Of a stretch of DNA of 54,368 bases, positions 6,789 through 15,475 are shown one piece after another. The translations under genes were made by a program, and so were the position numbers. A model generated the notes under the pieces. It did not search any database. It was not told where the DNA came from and worked only from the letters and a program-made list of their open reading frames with translations. Numbering within the stretch: position 1 is the stretch's first letter; every line of letters begins with the position of its first letter. Location: assembly GCA_035299085.1 (NCBI GenBank), contig DATGXG010000059.1:1-54368 (forward strand). Direction: 5' to 3'. Origin of the DNA: Bacteroidales bacterium. Its GTDB lineage: Bacteria > Bacteroidota > Bacteroidia > Bacteroidales > UBA10428.

Positions 6789-8160
6789 ATTTTTCCATCC
6801 TGCGATACAGGGATGTCCGTGTAAGGCCTAATTCGCTTGCAGCCTGTGATATATTTCCCTGGTTCTGTTTCATTACTTTCTCGATTACCCTTCTTTCGAT
6901 TTCATCAAGATTATAGGTATCGAATTCAAGGTCACCCGACTTTTTCCTGGGTGTAGAAAGAATGAAATCATCCGGTTCAAGGGAAGGTGTTTCAGTCATG
7001 ATAACCGCTCTTTCAATGGCATGCTGAAGTTCCCTCACATTGCCGGGCCAGCCGTAATGCATCAGCTTTTTAAGGGATGCCGACGTAATACCACGAATCG
7101 GCTTCCTGTATTTCTTTGCGTATATTTTCAGAAAATGATTGGACAGCAGTTCAATGTCGTCTCCCCGTTCACGCAAGGGTGGAAGGTGAATTTCAACTGT
7201 ATTGATCCGGTATAAAAGGTCCTGTCTGAACAGGTTATTGCTGACCGATTCATATAAATCACTGTTTGTGGCGCAAATGAGCCTAACGTCAACCGAAACG
7301 GGGCGGTTGGCACCAACGCGGGTAACCTCACGGCGTTCAATTACAGTTAATATTTTAGATTGAAGCGGCAGAGGTATGTTTCCGATCTCATCCATAAAAA
7401 GCGTTCCGCGTGATGCGATCTCAAAACGTCCCGGCTTTTCTTTCTTGGCATCGGTAAATGCGCCCTTTTCATGACCAAATAATTCGCTTTCAAACAATGT
7501 ATCGCTCAATGAGCCCAGGTCAACGCTGATGAAAACCTCATCCCTGCGCGGTGAGTTGCGGTGCAGTGCTCTTGCCACCAATTCCTTGCCGGTACCGTTT
7601 TCACCAAGGATAAGCACATTGGCATCAGTTTGAGCTACCTTTTTAATTGTGGTGAACACTTCCTGCATACGGGCTGAACTTCCGATAAAATCGGTAAAAG
7701 GCTGGTCCATTACAGCACTCATCTCTTTTTGTTTCGCCCTCAGGTCATCCGCTTCGAGCCTGGATCTTCTCAGTTTTACCGATGCCGAAATGGTAGCCAG
7801 CAGTTTCTCGTTCTGCCAGGGTTTCAGGACAAAATCAGTTGCCCCTGATTTAATTGCCTTAACAGCCTTTTCAGCATCACCGTAAGCAGTAATGAAAACT
7901 ACAACGGCCTGCGGATCAATCTGGAGTATCCGGCCCAGCCAGTCAAAGCCTTCCTGTCCGCTGATGGCATCTTTATTGAAATTCATGTCAAGCAGGATCA
8001 TGTCAAAATTCTCTTTCGACATGACCTCAGGTATTTTTTCAGGATTATTGAGAGTGGTGAGTTTTTCTACATGCGGCTTCAGCAGAAGCTTCAACGCAAA
8101 AAGAATATCCTCATTGTCATCAATTGCCAGTATATTTCCTGTCTTTTCACTCATTTTCAT
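6778..8160 (-). CDS. Sigma-54-dependent NtrC-family response regulator
   Basis: A 460-residue regulator with three domains. The receiver (~8-125) has acidic residues D14-D15, phosphoacceptor D58 and K113. The AAA+ domain (~155-390) has Walker A GENGTGKE (187-194) and the sigma-54 contact loop GAFTDA (233-238), where GAFTGA is the classical form. A C-terminal Fis-type helix-turn-helix ends the protein (ISQAASELGLTRTSLYRRM). The ATG at 8160 or 8154 (MSEK) could be used. It is the first gene of the operon with the kinase and divergent from the efflux genes. A TAATTTTG element at 8181-8188 fits a Bacteroidota -7 box. Confidence 0.95.
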   Translation of the reverse strand: MKMSEKTGNILAIDDNEDILFALKLLLKPHVEKLTTLNNPEKIPEVMSKENFDMILLDMNFNKDAISGQEGFDWLGRILQIDPQAVVVFITAYGDAEKAVKAIKSGATDFVLKPWQNEKLLATISASVKLRRSRLEADDLRAKQKEMSAVMDQPFTDFIGSSARMQEVFTTIKKVAQTDANVLILGENGTGKELVARALHRNSPRRDEVFISVDLGSLSDTLFESELFGHEKGAFTDAKKEKPGRFEIASRGTLFMDEIGNIPLPLQSKILTVIERREVTRVGANRPVSVDVRLICATNSDLYESVSNNLFRQDLLYRINTVEIHLPPLRERGDDIELLSNHFLKIYAKKYRKPIRGITSASLKKLMHYGWPGNVRELQHAIERAVIMTETPSLEPDDFILSTPRKKSGDLEFDTYNLDEIERRVIEKVMKQNQGNISQAASELGLTRTSLYRRMEKYGF

Positions 8161-8180
8161 TCAATTAATCTGTATTGTAA

Positions 8181-8188
8181 CAAAATTA
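8181..8188 (-). promoter_or_regulatory. Candidate -7 element for the two-component operon
   Basis: Read on the minus strand this is TAATTTTG, which matches the Bacteroidota TAnnTTTG element, 20 nt upstream of the first ATG. No clear -33 TTG is present at the expected spacing. Confidence 0.3.
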
Positions 8189-8343
8189 AATAATTAGTTT
8201 GAATTAAAAGCTTTTGAAGGGTCAGGTTATATCAATAAAGTGTCCGAAAACGAACGACCGGTGTTTCACTTTTATACAGATTATTTTAAAATCAACTTAG
8301 ACTAATTTCGATATTACTTTGATTTAAATGTACTTAGGATTAT

Positions 8344-8359
8344 TGGCATAATATATGTA
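8344..8359 (+). promoter_or_regulatory. Candidate sigma-54 promoter of the efflux operon
   Basis: The 16-mer TGGCATAATATATGTA fits TGGCAYR-N4-TTGCA in the whole -24 half and partly in the -12 half (ATGTA). It ends 48 nt before the adaptor ATG. The divergent neighbour is a sigma-54 activator. An imperfect palindrome about 100 bp upstream (8240-8269, GTGTCCGAAAAC and GTGTTTCAC) could be the activator site (inference). Confidence 0.45.
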
Positions 8360-8407
8360 ATTTGTTAAAAAAAATTAAAATTAATTTTCTCTCATTGTAC
8401 TCCGGCT

Positions 8408-9676
8408 ATGGATGGAATGGATCGTAAAATTGAAAAGAAAAGATTCGGTAAAAAGCAGATCTGGATTGGTGTTGGCGTCATAGTGATTATCCTGATTTTT
8501 GTGCAGATGGTTTTTGGAGATAAAAGTGCCCGGCTGAATGTCGAAGAAGACAAAATAACTTTGGGCACTGTTGATACAGGGAAATACCAGGATTATATTT
8601 CAGTGAATGGCACCGTAGAGCCGATCCGAACTGTTTACCTTGATGCTGTTGAATCAGGACGCGTCGAGGAAATCCTTATTGAAGAAGGAACCCGGGTTAA
8701 AAAAGGTGATATTATCCTTAAATTGAGTAATTCAAACCTGTTGCTGGATATCTCGGGTAATGAGGCTGATGTATCAAGAGCAGTAAACGATCTGAAAACT
8801 GCCAGGCTGAACCTTGAAAACCAGAATCTTCAAACGCGTTCAAACATCCTCGAGCTAGAATTCAGGTTAAAGAAACTTGAACGCCAGTATAACAATAACA
8901 TCAAGCTGAATTCGCAAAACCTTATTTCAAAAGAGGATTTTGAATATTCAAAGGAACAGTATGAAGAGACAAAACTGCAGCTCGAATTGCAGCAACAGAA
9001 GTACCTGAGAGATTCAACTTATGCCCGGACAAGGATTTCTGTAGACCAGGAATCGATTGAAAGGATGCAAAGCAACCTTAATCTTACCCGCCGCAGGCTT
9101 GATGAGCTCAGTATAAAAGCACCCGTTGATGGTGAGCTTGCAACGCTTAATCCCGAGATCGGCGAAGTAATAAACTATGGCACCCGTGTGGGCACGATCA
9201 ATATCCTGGACTCCTATAAAATGAGGGTATTGATTGATGAGCATTATATCACCCGCATAAACAGGGGGCTAACAGCCGACTTTGATTTCGCCGGAAGGAA
9301 AAACACTCTTGTCATTTCAAAAGTATATCCCGAGGTACAAAACGGAACTTTCGCTGTGGATATGGTTTTCACGAGCCCGATTCCCGACCAGATAAGAATC
9401 GGACAAACAGCCAGGATTCACCTGGAACTTGGCGAATCGGAAGATGCTCTTCTTTTGCCTAAAGGCGGATTCTACCAGAATACCGGCGGACAATGGATCT
9501 TCCTGGTTGACAAATCGGGCCAGTTTGCAGTGAAACATAATATCAGGCTCGGAAGGCAGAATCCCCGCTATTTCGAGGTGCTTGACGGCCTGAAACCCGG
9601 CGACCAGGTAATCATATCGGATTATGAAAGCTTCGGCGACGCCGATAAACTGATACTTAAAAAAAGCAGGAATTAG
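8408..9676 (+). CDS. HlyD/MacA-type periplasmic adaptor of an ABC efflux system
   Basis: A 422-residue adaptor with one N-terminal membrane anchor (IWIGVGVIVIILIFVQMVF, ~18-36). A lipoyl half-motif (VEPIRTVYLDAVESGRVEEI) is followed by two long coiled-coil helices (~110-230), the second lipoyl half (IKAPVDGELATLNPEIGEVI) and beta-barrel and membrane-proximal domains. Such proteins bridge an inner-membrane transporter and a TolC-like channel. Both an ATPase and a TolC homologue follow in the same operon, but no permease does. The start at 8408 is chosen because the candidate promoter ends at 8359; the ATG at 8417 is also possible. Confidence 0.9.
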   Translation: MDGMDRKIEKKRFGKKQIWIGVGVIVIILIFVQMVFGDKSARLNVEEDKITLGTVDTGKYQDYISVNGTVEPIRTVYLDAVESGRVEEILIEEGTRVKKGDIILKLSNSNLLLDISGNEADVSRAVNDLKTARLNLENQNLQTRSNILELEFRLKKLERQYNNNIKLNSQNLISKEDFEYSKEQYEETKLQLELQQQKYLRDSTYARTRISVDQESIERMQSNLNLTRRRLDELSIKAPVDGELATLNPEIGEVINYGTRVGTINILDSYKMRVLIDEHYITRINRGLTADFDFAGRKNTLVISKVYPEVQNGTFAVDMVFTSPIPDQIRIGQTARIHLELGESEDALLLPKGGFYQNTGGQWIFLVDKSGQFAVKHNIRLGRQNPRYFEVLDGLKPGDQVIISDYESFGDADKLILKKSRN

Positions 9677-9702
9677 TACTAATCTTATATAATTATTCCC
9701 CT

Positions 9703-10386
9703 ATGATTAAAACAACCGATCTGGTCAAGGTTTTCCGAACAGATGAAGTGGAAACCACTGCTTTGAACAAGGTGAACATCACCGTTGAAAAAGGTGAATT
9801 TGTAGCCATTATGGGGCCTTCGGGCTGCGGTAAATCAACCCTGCTGAACATTCTGGGTCTGCTCGACACTCCAAGCGGCGGTCAGTACTTTTTCAATGGT
9901 GAAGAAGTAGCCCGCTACAAGGAGAAACAGCGCACCAATCTCAGAAAGGGCAACATCGGTTTTGTATTCCAGAGCTTCAATCTTATTGATGAACTCACGG
10001 TTTATGAAAATGTTGAACTACCGCTGTTGTACCTGAAGGTTTCGCCGTCCGACAGGAAAAAGAAGGTGAATGAAGTACTCGAAAGAATGAAAATCACTCA
10101 CAGAAGAAAGCATTTTCCCCAGCAGCTATCGGGCGGTCAGCAGCAGAGAGTTGCCATAGCCCGTGCAGTAGTTACAAGGCCGCACCTGATCCTGGCCGAT
10201 GAGCCCACCGGAAATCTTGACTCGGCAAACGGTGAAGAAGTAATGAGCCTCCTTACAGAACTCAATAACGAAGGCACTACCATTGTAATGGTAACGCACT
10301 CCCCTTCGGATGCTGATAAGGCACACCGCATTGTTCAGCTGTTCGACGGTCATATTGTAACCGAGAATATACGGCACATTTTATAA
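9703..10386 (+). CDS. ABC transporter ATP-binding protein, MacB/LolD type
   Basis: A 227-residue nucleotide-binding subunit. Walker A is GPSGCGKST, the Q-loop VFQSFNLID, the signature LSGGQQQR and Walker B LILADEPTGNLDS; the switch His is in MVTHS. The sequence is of the LolD/MacB/FtsE group, whose partners are FtsX-like permeases with four membrane segments. It lies 26 nt after the adaptor gene. No permease is encoded in the operon or elsewhere in the window, so it must work with a permease encoded elsewhere. Confidence 0.95.
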   Translation: MIKTTDLVKVFRTDEVETTALNKVNITVEKGEFVAIMGPSGCGKSTLLNILGLLDTPSGGQYFFNGEEVARYKEKQRTNLRKGNIGFVFQSFNLIDELTVYENVELPLLYLKVSPSDRKKKVNEVLERMKITHRRKHFPQQLSGGQQQRVAIARAVVTRPHLILADEPTGNLDSANGEEVMSLLTELNNEGTTIVMVTHSPSDADKAHRIVQLFDGHIVTENIRHIL

Positions 10387-10395
10387 TCATGTATC

Positions 10396-10686
10396 ATGAA
10401 AGAGATCTGCATTCCTATACCGTATCTGAAAGAGCAGGAAATTGCCGATGTTGAGGTAACTCTTGCCGGACAGAAATTAAAGTACAGTTTCAGGGTTGAA
10501 TCCTTTCCGTGGGAATTGGGAAGCGAATTTGCCTCCCTTGTGGATCCGCTGGAAAGATCGCTCGCCAGGATTTATAAGCTGAAAGGTGCAATTGAAAGTT
10601 ATGATAAGGAATGGGAATTAATTCAGATCTTCAACCCGGACGGGCATGCCGATCATATTCATGTCCTTTACCGGAAAAAGCTATAG
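10396..10686 (+). CDS. Hypothetical 96-residue protein in the efflux operon
   Basis: Not recognised. It is soluble, without signal peptide or membrane segment, mixed alpha/beta, with a conspicuous PDGHADHIHVLY segment near the C-terminus carrying three His and two Asp. It lies 9 nt after the ATPase gene and 25 nt before the TolC-like gene, on the same strand and in the place a permease would normally occupy. The tight spacing shows that it belongs to the efflux operon. A small accessory or substrate/metal-sensing role is possible but unproven. Confidence 0.8.
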   Translation: MKEICIPIPYLKEQEIADVEVTLAGQKLKYSFRVESFPWELGSEFASLVDPLERSLARIYKLKGAIESYDKEWELIQIFNPDGHADHIHVLYRKKL

Positions 10687-10711
10687 GCATAAACTCTAAA
10701 TAATTTCTTCT

Positions 10712-12058
10712 ATGAAAAAAGCCATTTTATTCCTGTGTTCACTCCTGATTTTGGGTTTAACACCAATGAAAGCCCAAAAAGTCTGGTCATTGCAGGAATG
10801 CATCAGTTATGCACTTGAGAATAACCTCCAGGTGAAACGCCAGGAATTAAACGTTCAATACAATAAAAACAACTATAATCAGAGTAAATTCAGAACACTG
10901 CCAAATCTTAACGCTCAGTATAATGAAAATTATTCATCAGGTCAGACATTCAACCAATATGCAGAACCCCCTAGGTTTGAGAATAAGAGTAGTTGGTCCG
11001 GAGATTTGGGGGCAAGGAGTAGCGTAACCTTATTCGGTGGTTTCCAGATTATCAATAGTATACTAAAATCAAAATATGATTTTCTGAAAAGCCAGTCTGA
11101 TTTAGAGAAATCAAAGAACGACATTCAGCTTCAGCTCGCGCTTGCTTATCTCCAGGTTTTGTTTTCTAAAGAAATTGTCAACGTTTCAAAAAACAAACTC
11201 GATGTGACATCACTTCAGGCGCAAAGAACGCAGAAACTGCTGGATGTGGGAAATGTGGCACAGGGGGAATATCTGCAGATCAAAGCGCAGGAAGCTAATG
11301 ACAAAACAGCACTGATAAACGCGCAGAACGATCTTACCATTGCGCTGCTTGATCTTACGCAGCTTCTTGACCTGGATTCCGCCGCTGGTTTTGATGTAGT
11401 CGTACCACCCAACATCCAGGTAGGCCTCCTTCCTGAACTGGAATCAATTCAAGGCATTTTTGATCTCGCGGTTAAAGGTATGCCACAAATTAAAAGCGCA
11501 GAATACGCGGTAAAAAGTTCTGAAAAAGAACTGGCTATGGCCTGGGGTCAGGCCAGTCCGTCAATCGAACTTAGCGGGGGACTTAGTACATTCTATTCAA
11601 GTGAAAATCCAAATCCTTTTCCTACAGGCGATTATAAAGTGAAAGATCAGTTTAAGGACGATTTAAACAAACAGATAGGTCTGGGATTGACAATTCCGAT
11701 TTTCAACCGGTTACAGGTAAAAACATCCATAAGTAATGCAAAGTTACAGGTGAGTGATTTTGAACTTCAGCTGGAACAGGCAAAGAATGTATTATACAAA
11801 GAAGTTCAGCAGGCACACGCCGACGCAAATGCTGCCCGTGAAAAATACAACTCAAGCGTTGAAGCAGTCAATTATAATGAAGAAGCTTTCAAGTACACCA
11901 GCCAGAAAATGGAAGTGGGCCTTGTGAATTCAGTTGATTACAATATTGCACAGAATAACCTCATCAGCGCCCAGAGCAGCATGTTGCAGGCCAAGTATGA
12001 GTATATTTTCAAATTGAAGATCCTCGATTTATATATGGGTAAGCAAATTACCCTTTAG
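10712..12058 (+). CDS. TolC-family outer membrane efflux protein
   Basis: A 448-residue protein with a signal peptide (to about residue 21, ending MKAQ). Two repeated TolC/OEP halves follow; the first begins WSLQECISYALENNLQVKRQ, the typical OEP start, and the second covers roughly residues 240-440 with long Ala/Gln-rich helices. It forms the outer membrane channel of the adaptor/ATPase system encoded just upstream and is the last gene of the operon, followed by a terminator at 12086. Confidence 0.93.
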   Translation: MKKAILFLCSLLILGLTPMKAQKVWSLQECISYALENNLQVKRQELNVQYNKNNYNQSKFRTLPNLNAQYNENYSSGQTFNQYAEPPRFENKSSWSGDLGARSSVTLFGGFQIINSILKSKYDFLKSQSDLEKSKNDIQLQLALAYLQVLFSKEIVNVSKNKLDVTSLQAQRTQKLLDVGNVAQGEYLQIKAQEANDKTALINAQNDLTIALLDLTQLLDLDSAAGFDVVVPPNIQVGLLPELESIQGIFDLAVKGMPQIKSAEYAVKSSEKELAMAWGQASPSIELSGGLSTFYSSENPNPFPTGDYKVKDQFKDDLNKQIGLGLTIPIFNRLQVKTSISNAKLQVSDFELQLEQAKNVLYKEVQQAHADANAAREKYNSSVEAVNYNEEAFKYTSQKMEVGLVNSVDYNIAQNNLISAQSSMLQAKYEYIFKLKILDLYMGKQITL

Positions 12059-12085
12059 TCGTAAGATTGGGTTAGGTTGTTTGAA

Positions 12086-12111
12086 AACCCGGCTGAAAGG
12101 CCGGGTTTTTT
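12086..12111 (+). terminator. Rho-independent terminator of the efflux operon
   Basis: The stem AACCCGGC (12086-12093) pairs with GCCGGGTT (12100-12107), and a T run follows. It lies 27 nt after the TolC-like gene. Confidence 0.85.
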
Positions 12112-12141
12112 AATTAAATTCGGTTTTAAAATTACTCCACT

Positions 12142-13467
12142 ATGAGCTTGACACTCGGCCTTACCCTTGTCATAGCAGGTATACTGCTTATCATCGCTCT
12201 TACTTCGTGGCTTAAGATCAATTCATTCCTTTCGCTGTTTCTTGTTTCACTTTTATTGGCGATTGTAGTTCTGCCCTTTGCTGATATTGTTCCGGCTCTC
12301 AAAAAAGGATTTGGCGATACAATGGGATCGATCGGACTTATCATCATTTTCGGGGCAGTGATTGGTGTTACACTCGACAAAACCGGCGCCACACTGAGTA
12401 TTGCAGAATTCATCCTCAGGTTAACCGGAAAGAACAATGCATCTCGTGCTATTGCAATAACCGGTTTCATAACCGGCTTGCCGATATTCTGCGATTCCGG
12501 CTTCATTGTGCTGAGTGGAATTAACAATTCACTGACCGCAAAAAGCAATACAAACAAAGTTTTCATGGCAACCGCCCTTGCCTGTGCCTTGTACTCGGTT
12601 CACTGCCTGATTCCGCCCCACCCCGGTGCTACAGCCGCTGCCGGAATTATCGGGGCCAACATCGGGAATCTTGTGCTCGTTGGAATGTTAGTTGCTCTCC
12701 CGGCTGCTGCAGCCGGATATCTTTGGGCCCGTTGGATGACACGTAAATCAAAACCTGCTGAAAGTGTTTCCGGCAATGAAAATGTAAATGATATCCGGAC
12801 ATTGCCCTCACCGGGAAAATCCATTCTCCCCGTTTTAATCCCGCTTGTCCTGATTACCGGACGATCCCTTTCGGATATCATTTTTGGAAGTAATGCACCG
12901 GCAATTGCGAAATTCATTACATTCCTTGGCGATCCCGTGATTGCCCTATTTATAGGAATGGTCCTTGCATTTATGCTGCTGACCGATTTCAGCAGGAAAA
13001 TAGCTAACGACATGCTGTCGGCAGCCATTGAAAAGGCCGGGCCGATTATCATCATCACAGCGGCCGGAGGGATTTTTGGCGCAATCATCAAAGCAACGGG
13101 CACAGGAGAACAGGCAGGCGCCTTTTTATCTCAAACCCGCCTGGGACTGCTGATTCCCTTCCTGCTTGCTTTTATACTCAAAACTGCCCAGGGATCATCC
13201 ACCGTTGCCATCATAACAACCGCTTCGATAATCGGGCCTATGCTGCAAAGCCTCGGGTTTGAAGCTGAAAGCGGAAAACTGCTGGTAATGCTCGCCATGG
13301 GAGCCGGATCGATGATGGTTTCACATGCCAATGACTCCTATTTCTGGGTCATTACTAATTTTTCGGGAATACAGGCAAATGATACACTGAAAGTCTACAG
13401 TACTTCAACAATCATCATGGGCGTCACATCGTTCCTGGTTGTGCTGATCCTGTCGGTTATTATTTAG
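12142..13467 (+). CDS. GntP-family gluconate/organic acid:H+ symporter
   Basis: A 441-residue, very hydrophobic permease with about 12 membrane segments. Family-typical stretches are GDTMGSIGLIIIFGAVIG, TGLPIFCDSGFIVL, SVHCLIPPHPG and KTAQGSSTVAIITTASII. GntP transporters take up gluconate, idonate or similar hydroxy acids with protons; the substrate cannot be told here because no kinase or dehydrogenase is adjacent. It stands alone after the efflux-operon terminator and ends 8 nt inside the convergent pseudouridine synthase gene. Confidence 0.93.
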   Translation: MSLTLGLTLVIAGILLIIALTSWLKINSFLSLFLVSLLLAIVVLPFADIVPALKKGFGDTMGSIGLIIIFGAVIGVTLDKTGATLSIAEFILRLTGKNNASRAIAITGFITGLPIFCDSGFIVLSGINNSLTAKSNTNKVFMATALACALYSVHCLIPPHPGATAAAGIIGANIGNLVLVGMLVALPAAAAGYLWARWMTRKSKPAESVSGNENVNDIRTLPSPGKSILPVLIPLVLITGRSLSDIIFGSNAPAIAKFITFLGDPVIALFIGMVLAFMLLTDFSRKIANDMLSAAIEKAGPIIIITAAGGIFGAIIKATGTGEQAGAFLSQTRLGLLIPFLLAFILKTAQGSSTVAIITTASIIGPMLQSLGFEAESGKLLVMLAMGAGSMMVSHANDSYFWVITNFSGIQANDTLKVYSTSTIIMGVTSFLVVLILSVII

Positions 13468-14155
13468 AAGCGCTTTCCATAAGTGCAGTCCACAAAGCAT
13501 CCCCTTCGGGCGGTTCTGCTGTGATTATGGTTTCGATTCCCGTCACCGGGTGCATGAACCTGATTTGTCTTGAGTGCAGGCTGATTCCGCCGTCGGGATT
13601 GGAACGGGGAAAACCGTATTTCAGATCGCCTTTGATCGGACATCCGATAGTCGAAAGTTGGGAGCGGATCTGGTGATGGCGGCCGGTTTCAAGATTGATC
13701 TCAAGCAGGAAGTAGTTTTGTGAACGCCCTGCCAGCCTGTATCCCAGGATGGCCTGTTTCGATCCGGGTTTCGCCGTTTCATGGCAATAGCTTTTGTTCT
13801 GTTTGGCATTTCTTACCATGTAATGAACGAGCCTGTCGGACTCATTCGGAGGGGCGTTTTTTACAATAGCCCAGTAAGTTTTGCTGATTTCACCTTCGCG
13901 AAACATGGTGGTGAGCCTTGAAAGTGCCTTGCTGGTGCGGGCAAACAACACCACACCGGTAACGGGACGGTCTAGCCTGTGTACAACGCCCAGGAAGACA
14001 GCCCCCGGTTTTTTGTATTTTTCTTTAAGGTAATTCTTTATCTTGTCGTCAAGCGCTTCGTCACCTGTAATGTCTTTCTGCACCAGGTCGTGCTGGGTTT
14101 TATTAACAGCAATGATGTGGTTGTCTTCGTAAAGGATGGTAAGGTTATCGGGCAT
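13460..14155 (-). CDS. RluA-family RNA pseudouridine synthase
   Basis: A 231-residue enzyme that isomerises uridine in rRNA or tRNA. It contains the catalytic motif HRLDRPVTGV (catalytic Asp in HRLDR), preceded by the DNHIIAVNK strand and followed by LETGRHHQIRSQL and GDLKYGF. It lacks an N-terminal S4 domain and resembles short single-domain RluA/TruC-like members, so the target base cannot be named. Its 3' end overlaps the convergent GntP gene by 8 nt. Confidence 0.92.
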   Translation of the reverse strand: MPDNLTILYEDNHIIAVNKTQHDLVQKDITGDEALDDKIKNYLKEKYKKPGAVFLGVVHRLDRPVTGVVLFARTSKALSRLTTMFREGEISKTYWAIVKNAPPNESDRLVHYMVRNAKQNKSYCHETAKPGSKQAILGYRLAGRSQNYFLLEINLETGRHHQIRSQLSTIGCPIKGDLKYGFPRSNPDGGISLHSRQIRFMHPVTGIETIITAEPPEGDALWTALMESASK

Positions 14156-14159
14156 GTAA

Positions 14160-14429
14160 AACTTCTTAAATCTTAAATCGGTGTTCAGTGTTCGGTGTTT
14201 TTAGGCTATTAGGCTATTAGGCAGACGTATGGGACCGCAGGCATCCAGCATCCAGCATCATCTTTCTTCAATCGCTCAGACGAAGTCGGAGACTTCGCCT
14301 AGCATTCTTTCATCCAGCATCCAGTATCCAGCATACAGCATCCAGCATCCAGAATCTGTCTTTGCATCGTCCTGCCTGTTCCGGCAGATTGCTTCGTCGC
14401 AAGCTCCGCAAGCTCCTCGCAATGACGAG
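14160..14429. repeat. Intergenic mosaic of short tandem repeats and palindromes
   Basis: In order: an ACTTCTTAAATC module shared with 32388; TGTTCGGTG units; TATTAGGC units (14200-14222); ATCCAGC-type repeats (14238-14260, 14311-14353); the palindrome CGAAGTC-GGA-GACTTCG; and a segment with GATTGCTTCGTCG and CTCGCAATGACG (14386-14427) of the widespread 'CGTCATTGCGAGG' class. It fills the gap between the pseudouridine synthase and panB. No gene was seen. Confidence 0.8.
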
Positions 14430-15251
14430 CTAGTATTGCTCCTTATCATTCGGAAATTCCAAATTCTTCACATCGGTGATATAATTGTTAACCGCGCTGG
14501 TGATTTCCTGGTAAAGGTTCTGGTAGCGGCGAAGGAAACGGGGTGAAAAATCATGGGTAATGCCGAGCATATCGTGAAGAACAAGTACCTGCCCGTCAAC
14601 AAATCTTCCCGCACCGATTCCGATAATCGGGATTTTTATTTCCTGGGCTACCTGGGCGCCAAGCTTTGCCGGAATTTTTTCAAGTACTATTGAAAAGCAT
14701 CCTGCTTCTTCTAACAGGTGGGCATCTTCAACAAGCTTTTTAGCCTCCTCCTCGTCCCTTGCCCTTACAACGAAAGTTCCGAATTTGTGGATCGACTGCG
14801 GGGTAAGTCCTAGATGCCCCATTACAGGTATACCTGCTGAAAGGATACGGATGACCGACTGTACTATTTCTTTCCCGCCTTCAAGCTTCACAGCATGAGC
14901 GCCGGTTTCCTTCATAATCCGGATGGCTGAATTCAAGGCTTCGATTGAGTTTCCCTGGTATGATCCGAAAGGAAGGTCAACAACAACAAGGGCTCGTTCA
15001 ACCGCCCTTACAACACCCGATGCAAAATAAATCATTTCATTGAGTGTGATGGGCACCGTGGTTTCATAACCTGCCATCACATTCGAAGCGGAGTCGCCTA
15101 CAAGAATAACATCAATACCGGCCCTGTCAATTATTTTAGCCATTGAATAATCATAGGCTGTCAGCATCGATATTTTTTCCCCGCGCATTTTCATTTCCTG
15201 GAGCACATGCGTGGTGATTCTTTTGGGTTTTTCGGGAGAAGCAACTGACAT
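14430..15251 (-). CDS. panB: 3-methyl-2-oxobutanoate hydroxymethyltransferase
   Basis: A 273-residue PanB, the first committed enzyme of pantothenate and CoA synthesis; it adds a hydroxymethyl group from methylene-tetrahydrofolate to 2-oxoisovalerate. Family motifs are MLTAYDYSMAKIIDRAG, VGDSASNVMAGY, DLPFGSYQ, VKLEGG, GHLGLTPQS and IGIGAGRFVDGQVLVLHD. It is slightly longer than the usual ~264 residues. The ATG at 15251 (MSVASPEK) is preferred over the 15 further upstream codons, which encode an unrelated hydrophobic stretch. A candidate promoter lies at 15277-15307. Confidence 0.96.
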   Translation of the reverse strand: MSVASPEKPKRITTHVLQEMKMRGEKISMLTAYDYSMAKIIDRAGIDVILVGDSASNVMAGYETTVPITLNEMIYFASGVVRAVERALVVVDLPFGSYQGNSIEALNSAIRIMKETGAHAVKLEGGKEIVQSVIRILSAGIPVMGHLGLTPQSIHKFGTFVVRARDEEEAKKLVEDAHLLEEAGCFSIVLEKIPAKLGAQVAQEIKIPIIGIGAGRFVDGQVLVLHDMLGITHDFSPRFLRRYQNLYQEITSAVNNYITDVKNLEFPNDKEQY

Positions 15252-15276
15252 ACTTTTATAGTTAAGAATGAGCAGG

Positions 15277-15307
15277 CAAAGTTTAAAAATAAACACGGAT
15301 AAAGCAA
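15277..15307 (-). promoter_or_regulatory. Candidate panB promoter
   Basis: On the minus strand TTG (15305-15307) is followed after 19 nt by TAAACTTTG (15277-15285), close to the Bacteroidota -33 TTG / -7 TAnnTTTG pattern with one extra base in the -7 box. It lies 25 nt upstream of the chosen ATG. Confidence 0.35.
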
Positions 15308-15475
15308 CAAAACCATTACAAAGTGTCAGACTATTAAGGCCGGCTTTTCAACATATGACAGGTAAGTGACACTCCAATGTTGAGATTTCTGTCTATTTGT
15401 CATACCGGTTTGAATGGCACAATCATTGTCAAATACCAGCTAAACGAATAATATTAACCTATAAAATATTTAGGC

